34,534 nt of DNA, from NCBI GenBank assembly GCA_016286115.1, contig JAEESA010000004.1:1-34534 (forward strand), in the 5' to 3' direction. The notes below the pieces were generated by a model. The model ran no database searches. It was not told where the DNA came from and saw only the letters and a list, made by a program, of their open reading frames with translations. A program made the translations under genes and the position numbers. Positions 30,678 through 34,534 of the stretch are shown piece by piece; within the stretch, counting starts at the first letter, position 1; every line of letters starts with the position of its first letter. The stretch is from Lachnospiraceae bacterium (lineage in GTDB: Bacteria > Bacillota > Clostridia > Lachnospirales > Lachnospiraceae).

Positions 30678-30826
30678 TCTAAAAGCATCCTTGCATAGAT
30701 AAGCTCGGCAAGGGCGCTTATCATTTCTGGATTTGCAAAACAATGTGTTTTCTTATCTTCTTCTGTCTCTTCGAGAATCTTTTTCTCTATCGTGTCTATC
30801 ACTTTATCCAGCTTTTCTATATCCAT
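30674..30826 (-). CDS. Small acidic helical protein, 50 residues
   Basis: Begins MDIEKLDKVIDTIEKKILEE, ends ELIYARMLLD. Charged amphipathic helices, one Cys-His pair (THCF). TAGGAGGAAAGGT precedes ATG 30826, within the end of the ribbon-helix-helix gene, so the two are translationally linked. Converges with the plus-strand 54-residue gene, overlapping 4 nt. Function unknown. Confidence 0.55.
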   Translation of the reverse strand: MDIEKLDKVIDTIEKKILEETEEDKKTHCFANPEMISALAELIYARMLLD

Positions 30827-30836
30827 ACCTTTCCTC

Positions 30837-31013
30837 CTACCTCTCCGGGCGCTTTATGATTTCCTTGTCCTTTAGATACGCTTCTATGGCTCTGGTAATC
30901 GCTTCCCTTATACTGATGCGTTCTGTGTAGGCATAATCACGCAGTCTTTCTATCAAGCTTTCTTCCAGCCACACTGTCGTAGCTTTAACTGTGATACCAA
31001 GTTTTTTCGACAT
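30837..31013 (-). CDS. Ribbon-helix-helix DNA-binding protein
   Basis: 58 residues: GITVKATTVWLEESLIERLR (strand then helix A) and DYAYTERISIREAITRAIEA (helix B), ending KDKEIIKRPER; the classic Arc/MetJ-like RHH pattern of small repressors. AAGGAGGTAAGC precedes ATG 31013. The leader has a 10-bp inverted repeat around TTGACA, suggesting autoregulation. Confidence 0.7.
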   Translation of the reverse strand: MSKKLGITVKATTVWLEESLIERLRDYAYTERISIREAITRAIEAYLKDKEIIKRPER

Positions 31014-31031
31014 TGCTTACCTCCTTTACCC

Positions 31032-31070
31032 TTAGGATTTGTTTAATAACACCCTGTCAAGGGTGTTATT
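31032..31070 (-). promoter_or_regulatory. Promoter/operator of the RHH gene
   Basis: Perfect 10-bp inverted repeat AATAACACCC/GGGTGTTATT (31045-31054 with 31061-31070) flanks TTGACA (minus strand 31060-31055), an ideal -35 hexamer. A -10 at 17 bp is poor (TCCTAA, 31037-31032). The six bases between arms thus form the -35, so a bound repressor would block polymerase. On the plus strand it also looks like a hairpin followed by T residues. Confidence 0.5.
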
Positions 31071-31102
31071 TTTCTGCTGTCCGTAGGATAGCAGAAAGCT
31101 TT

Positions 31103-31115
31103 AGTTTTCTAAACT
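31103..31115. promoter_or_regulatory. Distal repressor operator (AGTTTTCTAAACT)
   Basis: Identical to the perfect operator at 31355-31367, but located over the stop codon of the Cro-like gene. Possibly allows looping with the three sites in the divergent promoter region, or represses genes to its left. A 12-bp imperfect hairpin lies next to it at 31071-31097. Confidence 0.5.
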
Positions 31116-31321
31116 TTCTCTGTAAAAAAATAAAGAGGTATCTCTTCCGGCAAGAATCCAAGCGCAACTGCTGCCTTTTTCATTTCTTCTTGGGTAAACT
31201 CAAGCTGATTATTTAACCTCTTGCTTAATGATACTCTTCCAATGCCTATTGCATCAGCAAAGGCGTCCTGCGTGTCATACTTTTCTTTGATTCTGCCCCG
31301 TAACTTACTGTAATCGAACAA
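31109..31321 (-). CDS. Cro-like regulator
   Basis: 70 residues starting at TTG 31321 (AGGAGG eight bases upstream; the GTG at 31330 overlaps that site). The sequence FDYSKLRGRIKEKYDTQDAFADAIGIGRVSLSKRLNNQLEFTQEEMKKAAVALGF is the DUF739/Cro-like helix-turn-helix found opposite CI repressors in Firmicute phages; ends PEEIPLYFFTEKV. Divergent from the CI-like gene, with shared operators. Starts lytic transcription when repressor is lost. Confidence 0.82.
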   Translation of the reverse strand: MFDYSKLRGRIKEKYDTQDAFADAIGIGRVSLSKRLNNQLEFTQEEMKKAAVALGFLPEEIPLYFFTEKV

Positions 31322-31354
31322 TGTTTTCACCTCCTGTTCGGTTTGTTCTTGTTT

Positions 31355-31393
31355 AGTTTTCTAAACTATAACACCGATAAAATTATCTGTCAA
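31355..31393 (-). promoter_or_regulatory. Early leftward (Cro) promoter with operator
   Basis: On the minus strand TTGACA (31393-31388), 17-bp spacer, TATAGT (31370-31365): a strong housekeeping-type promoter. The perfect operator AGTTTTCTAAACT at 31355-31367 overlaps the -10 box, so repressor binding would silence the early operon. Confidence 0.85.
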
Positions 31394-31405
31394 CAACTAT
31401 TTTTT

Positions 31406-31418
31406 ATTTTTCTAAACT
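31406..31418. promoter_or_regulatory. Central repressor operator (one mismatch)
   Basis: ATTTTTCTAAACT differs from the perfect operator at one position. It lies between the divergent promoters, giving three roughly evenly spaced sites (about 40-50 bp apart) for cooperative binding. Confidence 0.6.
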
Positions 31419-31440
31419 TTTTTTATTTTTCGTTTTCGTT

Positions 31441-31469
31441 TTGTTGCTTTTTCTAAACTTTTGTATTAT
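31441..31469 (+). promoter_or_regulatory. Repressor (CI-like) promoter with operator in the spacer
   Basis: TTGTTG (31441-31446), 17-bp spacer, TATTAT (31464-31469), 27 bp before the repressor ATG. The spacer holds the half-conserved operator CTTTTTCTAAACT (31447-31459), fitting autorepression at high repressor level. Confidence 0.65.
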
Positions 31470-31496
31470 GCTTTTCTTAAACGGAGGAAACAAATT

Positions 31497-31904
31497 ATGA
31501 GTACAACTGCAGAAAGACTAAGAGATGCATTGCGAATAAGAAATATGAAGCAAGCTGACTTGATTGCTTGCACGGGAATAAACAAAGGCGCTTTGAGTTC
31601 CTACCTTGCCGGCCGTTACGAGCCAAAGCAAAAGAATTTACATGCTCTCGCCCTTGCACTTAATGTTAATGAAGCATGGCTTATGGGGTTAGATGTTCCT
31701 ATGTCCTCTGCTGCCAATACACCTTCCCCCTCCACTGCTGCCACACCTGCCCTCTCCCCTGACAAGGAAGAGCTTCTGGCCAATTATGACAAGCTTAATG
31801 ATAAAGGGAAGCAGGAAGCTATAAAGTATACAAAATTGTTAGGGAACTCTCCTGAATATACGGAAGATGGAGGAGATACGGAAAACGGAGATATCACTGC
31901 GTAG
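31497..31904 (+). CDS. CI-like XRE repressor without protease domain
   Basis: 135 residues from ATG 31497 (GGAGG nine bases upstream). The N-terminal helix-turn-helix is typical: AERLRDALRIRNMKQADLIACTGINKGALSSYLAGRYEPKQKNLHALALALNVNEAWLMG (~5-64). A Pro/Ser/Thr/Ala linker (~73-90) is followed by a short helical end (LLANYDKLNDKGKQEAIKYTKLLG). No S24/LexA-like peptidase is present, so RecA-induced self-cleavage is not expected; induction must work another way. Confidence 0.85.
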   Translation: MSTTAERLRDALRIRNMKQADLIACTGINKGALSSYLAGRYEPKQKNLHALALALNVNEAWLMGLDVPMSSAANTPSPSTAATPALSPDKEELLANYDKLNDKGKQEAIKYTKLLGNSPEYTEDGGDTENGDITA

Positions 31905-31936
31905 GTAATGTGATCTACGGTATATTTTTTTAAATT

Positions 31937-31991
31937 ATTTTGTGTATTTTTACACAAAATTATTGACTTTTTACACAATGTTGTGTATAAT
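31937..31991 (+). promoter_or_regulatory. hicAB promoter and two inverted repeats
   Basis: TTGACT (31963-31968), 17-bp spacer, TATAAT (31986-31991), just before the hicA ribosome site. Inverted repeats ATTTTGTGTA/TACACAAAAT (31937-31946 with 31951-31960) upstream of the -35 and ACACAA/TTGTGT (31973-31978 with 31981-31986) in the spacer share the TTGTGTA motif, so they are probable HicB operators. Confidence 0.7.
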
Positions 31992-32013
31992 TATAAATGT
32001 AAGGAGGTACAGG

Positions 32014-32196
32014 ATGAACGCAAGAAGGCAGGCAATAAAGGAACTGAACGAAAACGGATACTACTTAAAAAGAAACGGTTCCAAGCATGACATTTACTAC
32101 AACGATGAAACAAAGTACACAATCCCATTAAGACATGATTTTAGAGACAATGATCTAAAGGTTATCAGGAAGGAAATCAGCAAAGGCGGGAGATAA
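32014..32196 (+). CDS. hicA: HicA-type mRNA interferase toxin
   Basis: 60 residues from ATG 32014 (AAGGAGG six bases upstream; earlier in-frame codons are leader). Core features of HicA: NARRQAIKELNENGYYLKRNGSKHDIYYNDE with the catalytic His in GSKHDIY (dsRBD-like fold), then YTIPLRHDFRDNDLKVIRKEI. It cleaves translated mRNAs and is neutralised by HicB encoded 22 bp downstream. It sits between repressor and integrase, where it can stabilise the prophage. Confidence 0.9.
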   Translation: MNARRQAIKELNENGYYLKRNGSKHDIYYNDETKYTIPLRHDFRDNDLKVIRKEISKGGR

Positions 32197-32218
32197 CTCC
32201 CGCCGGAAAGGATAACAT

Positions 32219-32614
32219 ATGAAATATATTTATACGGCTATCATCAAAAAAGAAGCAGAAGACTATTATGAATGCAGCGTTCCGGATCTGCCTGGCTGTG
32301 TTACCAGCGGCTATACCCTTGCAGATGCCATTGATATGATAACTGATGCTGCAAGCGGCTGGCTTGTCGTGAACGAGGACGAAGGTAACGATATTCCTGC
32401 CCCCACCGCACAGACTGATATTAAGGCCTCTCCTGATGACTTCAAGACGCTGATACAGATCGACACTATCGCTTATCGTGCAGCAACAGATACACGTTCG
32501 GTGCGCAAGAATGTTTCTCTTCCGGCTTGGATGGTCGCTATGGCGGACAAGCGCAAGCTCAACTGTTCCAAAATACTTCAGGAAGCCATAACACAACAGC
32601 TGAATGCAGTTTGA
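32219..32614 (+). CDS. hicB: HicB-type antitoxin
   Basis: 131 residues: N-terminal HicB fold (YIYTAIIKKEAEDYYECSVPDLPGCVTSGYTLADAIDMITDAASGW, ~3-48, a degenerate RNase H-like fold), a linker, and a C-terminal ribbon-helix-helix (KNVSLPAWMVAMADKRKLNCSKILQEAI) for DNA binding. Binds HicA and likely represses the hicAB promoter. GGAAAGGATAACAT precedes ATG 32219. Confidence 0.9.
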   Translation: MKYIYTAIIKKEAEDYYECSVPDLPGCVTSGYTLADAIDMITDAASGWLVVNEDEGNDIPAPTAQTDIKASPDDFKTLIQIDTIAYRAATDTRSVRKNVSLPAWMVAMADKRKLNCSKILQEAITQQLNAV

Positions 32615-32638
32615 ATACTAAGGATTTGATGATATAAT
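32611..32638 (+). promoter_or_regulatory. Integrase promoter
   Basis: TTGAAT (32611-32616), 16-bp spacer, TATAAT (32633-32638). The -35 overlaps the hicB stop codon. Transcription would begin near 32645, at the start of the structured leader. Confidence 0.75.
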
Positions 32639-32640
32639 GT

Positions 32641-32709
32641 AGTCGCAGGAAAAAGGGAAACCTTTTGGAGAGCGCGACTGCATTAGCGGTTGGGCTCTTA
32701 TTTTTTGCA
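32641..32709 (+). ncRNA. Candidate structured leader RNA upstream of integrase
   Basis: Three helices can be drawn: P1 AGTCGC/GCGACT (32641-32646 with 32674-32679), an internal hairpin AAAAGG-GAAA-CCTTTT (32651-32666, GNRA tetraloop), and P3 AGAGC/GCTCT (32669-32673 with 32694-32698). P3 pairs bases inside P1 with bases outside it, so P1 and P3 together make an H-type pseudoknot. TTATTTTTT follows. It ends just before the integrase ribosome binding site. Could be a regulator of integrase expression; not matched to a known family. Confidence 0.5.
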
Positions 32710-32725
32710 GAAAGGAGGCGATTTC

Positions 32726-33793
32726 ATGGCAAAAGCTAAGAAACTGAAATCCGGATCCTGGAGAGTTCGGGTATTTTCCCATTATGAGACCGTAGACGGC
32801 ATGGAAAAGGCTGTCTACCGTTCATTTACGGCAGATACCAAGAATGAGGCTGAAATGCAGGCCCTGCGCTTCCAGAATGACCGCAAACGGTACAACAAAG
32901 GACGTCTCACAGTCTCCGAGGCTGTTGACAAGTATATCGATACGAGACGTAATGTGGTATCTCCAGCTACAATAAGGGAATATTCACGGATCCGTGACAA
33001 GCATCTGGGGAAACTTGGCCCGCTTATGGTGGCAGATGTGACCAGTGTGGAGCTCCAGGAGTACGTCAGCGATCTTTCGGCTGATATGTCAGCCAAAAGT
33101 GTAAAATGCGTCTATGGGCTAGTTCTGTCCTCCATACGGCAGTATTCCGACCGTGTGTACAAAGTGAGGCTTCCGGAGCGTATACCACCCACCTACCATG
33201 TGCCTACGGATGCAGAGATCAAACTCCTTATGACTGAGGCGAAAGGCCGTCTTAAACTCTGTATAGCCCTTGCGGCCTTCGGAACGCTTCGCAGAGGCGA
33301 GATATGCGGCTTAAGGCATAAAGATGTGCTGAGGGATTTCAACGCCGTCTATGTCCATTCTGACGTAGTTAAGGACGAAAATAAACAGTGGGTTCATAAA
33401 GATATGCCGAAAAACAGCTCTTCTATCCGCCGTGTAGAGCTTCCGCCGGACATAATCGCCTTGATTGAGGACGGGGATCCGGAAGAACGGATCTACAGCG
33501 GCACACCGACCACCATAGACCACACCTTCTACAAGCTCAGGAAGAGGCTGGGACTCAATTTCCGTTTCCACGACCTCCGGCATTATGCCGCATCCAGCCT
33601 CCACGCTATGGGTGTGCCGGATCAGTACATAATGGAGCGCGGCGGGTGGTCTACGGATTCCACTCTTAAATCGGTCTACCGGAACACTATGAGCGACAAA
33701 TCAAAGGTGTTCAATGCAAAGGCCGTGGAATATTACAGCGGTCTCTTGGAAGGTGCTCCCGAGGATCCTAAAAGAGACGAAAAGTCATCATAA
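32726..33793 (+). CDS. int: Tyrosine recombinase (integrase)
   Basis: 355 residues from ATG 32726 with AAAGGAGG seven bases upstream. N-terminal AP2-like arm-binding domain (KLKSGSWRVRVFSHYETVDG..., ~5-55), SAM-like core-binding domain (~62-150, VSEAVDKYIDTRRNVVSPATIREYSRIRDKHL), and C-terminal catalytic domain with Arg190 (TLRRGEICGL), Lys229 (MPKNSS), His282 and Arg285 (FHDLRHYAASSLHAMG), Trp308 (GGWST) and nucleophile Tyr318 (LKSVYRN). Directs prophage integration and excision at the adjacent tRNA-Pro 3' end. Confidence 0.95.
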   Translation: MAKAKKLKSGSWRVRVFSHYETVDGMEKAVYRSFTADTKNEAEMQALRFQNDRKRYNKGRLTVSEAVDKYIDTRRNVVSPATIREYSRIRDKHLGKLGPLMVADVTSVELQEYVSDLSADMSAKSVKCVYGLVLSSIRQYSDRVYKVRLPERIPPTYHVPTDAEIKLLMTEAKGRLKLCIALAAFGTLRRGEICGLRHKDVLRDFNAVYVHSDVVKDENKQWVHKDMPKNSSSIRRVELPPDIIALIEDGDPEERIYSGTPTTIDHTFYKLRKRLGLNFRFHDLRHYAASSLHAMGVPDQYIMERGGWSTDSTLKSVYRNTMSDKSKVFNAKAVEYYSGLLEGAPEDPKRDEKSS

Positions 33794-33850
33794 TATGACA
33801 CAAAATATGACACGAAAAATATAAAGTCCTTACCCAGTAAGGCTTTCAAG
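33793..33850. other. Right prophage arm: integrase-binding repeats
   Basis: Two tandem copies ATATGACACAAA (33793-33804) and ATATGACACGAAA (33805-33817), matching one copy at the left end (38-50), then CCAGTAAGGCTTTCAAG (33834-33850), matching 4-20 at 15/17. The first copy overlaps the integrase stop codon. Likely arm-type sites flanking the att core. Confidence 0.55.
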
Positions 33851-33864
33851 CCTTAAAGTGACAC

Positions 33865-33885
33865 GTTCGAATCTTGTCACTCCGA
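33865..33885 (+). other. Candidate attR core: 3' end of host tRNA-Pro
   Basis: T-loop TTCGAAT (33866-33872), T-stem 3' arm CTTGT, acceptor arm CACTCCG (33878-33884) and discriminator A form the 3' end of a tRNA-Pro-like gene without its 5' part. The T-stem 5' arm just upstream no longer pairs fully (ACACG instead of ACAAG), so the switch from phage to host sequence is around 33864. The intact tRNA should lie left of base 1. Confidence 0.65.
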
Positions 33886-33890
33886 CTTAT

Positions 33891-33925
33891 AAAAACCTTG
33901 AAAACTCTGAGTTTTCAAGGTTTTT
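33891..33925. terminator. Strong bidirectional terminator after tRNA remnant
   Basis: 16-bp perfect stem (33891-33906 with 33910-33925, loop CTG) bounded by A and T runs. Originally the terminator of the host tRNA gene, now isolating the prophage from the downstream host gene. Confidence 0.9.
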
Positions 33926-33991
33926 TATTTGCATTCGTGAAAACCAAAACTCACCTTCCAGGTGCATTTTGTTCTCTATAACGCATAACGC

Positions 33992-34019
33992 TTGATAAAA
34001 TATACCCTGATGATAAAAT
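33992..34019 (+). promoter_or_regulatory. Promoter of the host flavodoxin-like gene
   Basis: TTGATA (33992-33997), 16-bp spacer, TAAAAT (34014-34019), 66 bp before the ATG. The gene also has GAAAGGAG upstream of its start. Confidence 0.6.
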
Positions 34020-34084
34020 AAAAGTGTTACATCATAAATCTATCAGATCATAGTGATATTCATCACTCGCTGAAAGGAGTCATT

Positions 34085-34534
34085 ATGGCAGAAGAAAAAA
34101 AGACACACGGTATTGCAGTAGACCATTCAGACACCTGGCCCGGAAATGTAGTCGAGGGAGAGCGCTATCTCTACAGGATCAATGAGAACGGCGAAGTAAT
34201 CCTTAATGACCGCGACACGCTCGAGATGTGTTACAAGCTGGGGGAGATTTCCGAAGAAGAGTATAAGCGAGAACTGGATTATCTTGCAGAACATGAGGAA
34301 GAGATTGGCAAAAGCATTCCTGACCTTAAGCGCGGAAGCAAAAAACTGGTTGCATTCTTCTCTGCAAGCGGCGTTACCAGAAGAATGGCATCAAGACTTG
34401 CAGATCTCATTGATGCGGATCTTCACGAGATCCTTCCCGAAACTCCGTACACAAAGGCTGATCTCAACTGGCAGGACAGGAACAGCCGAAGCAGCATAGA
34501 GATGAATGACAAGACTATCCGCCCCAAAGTAGCC
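34085..34534 (+). CDS. Host flavodoxin-like protein (5' part, cut by window end)
   Basis: 150 codons are visible from ATG 34085 with no stop before the window end. The first ~90 residues are an acidic helical extension (AVDHSDTWPGNVVEGERYLYRINENGEVILNDRDTLEMC). From residue ~94 the flavodoxin start appears: KLVAFFSASGVTRRMASRLADLIDADLHEILPETPYTKADLNW, where FSASGVT is the FMN phosphate-binding loop. A host gene outside the prophage. Its product would be an electron carrier or NAD(P)H:quinone/flavin reductase-type protein. The N-terminal extension is unusual for plain flavodoxins. Confidence 0.8.
   Translation, partial: MAEEKKTHGIAVDHSDTWPGNVVEGERYLYRINENGEVILNDRDTLEMCYKLGEISEEEYKRELDYLAEHEEEIGKSIPDLKRGSKKLVAFFSASGVTRRMASRLADLIDADLHEILPETPYTKADLNWQDRNSRSSIEMNDKTIRPKVA

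Noticed and set aside
31071-31097. 12-bp hairpin downstream of the Cro-like gene, considered as terminator
   Set aside because: No T-tract follows on either strand; kept only as context for the distal operator.
34206-34499. 97-codon plus-strand ORF near the right end
   Set aside because: Out of frame with the flavodoxin-like gene that runs from 34085 to the window end; a shadow.

Overview
The window is one nearly complete temperate siphophage genome integrated in a low-to-mid GC Firmicute, most likely a gut or rumen Clostridia/Lachnospiraceae member. Reasons: HK97-type head genes of the Clostridia type, AGGAGG Shine-Dalgarno sites throughout, a GH25 lysozyme plus holin lysis pair, a PcfJ-like early gene, and a host tRNA-Pro 3' end without encoded CCA at the right junction. 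The last ~650 bases are host DNA (tRNA-Pro 3' fragment, strong terminator, start of a flavodoxin-like gene). The left end lies just inside the prophage; the matching left attachment core would be just upstream of base 1.

Layout. From ~30.4 kb down to 251 almost everything is on the minus strand, so functional order runs right to left: early/replication module (30.2-21.6 kb: small regulators, RNase H-like protein, PcfJ-like protein, acidic HTH/ParB-like protein, MazG-like protein, metallopeptidase, zinc-ribbon proteins, HUH replication protein); late regulator of sigma-70 region 4 / ArpU type (21.1 kb); HNH, small and large terminase, portal, protease, capsid, connectors (21.0-14.0 kb); major tail protein, a tRNA, tail chaperone with -1 frameshift, tape measure, distal tail and tail-tip proteins (14.0-5.8 kb); a diversity-generating retroelement (5.7-3.0 kb); then holin, a structural protein and endolysin (2.5-0.25 kb), ending in a terminator. 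Most neighbours overlap as ATGA/GTGA/TGATG, showing translational coupling.

The lysogeny module at 31.1-33.8 kb holds divergent Cro-like and CI-like genes around repeated AGTTTnnnAAACT operators, a HicAB toxin-antitoxin pair with its own promoter and inverted repeats, and a tyrosine integrase preceded by a candidate structured leader RNA.

Most notable is the DGR: a 115-bp variable repeat at the 3' end of a tail adhesin gene and a 115-bp template repeat just downstream differ at 12 positions, 11 of them template adenines; a reverse transcriptase follows. Other points: an initiator-like tRNA(CAU) inside the tail operon, a -1 slippery site giving a G/G-T tail chaperone, three exact copies of a 16-bp palindrome in unrelated contexts, an (AT)5 tract that frameshifts a DUF4406-like gene, a partly duplicated zinc-ribbon gene, and several sub-60-residue genes with good ribosome binding sites.
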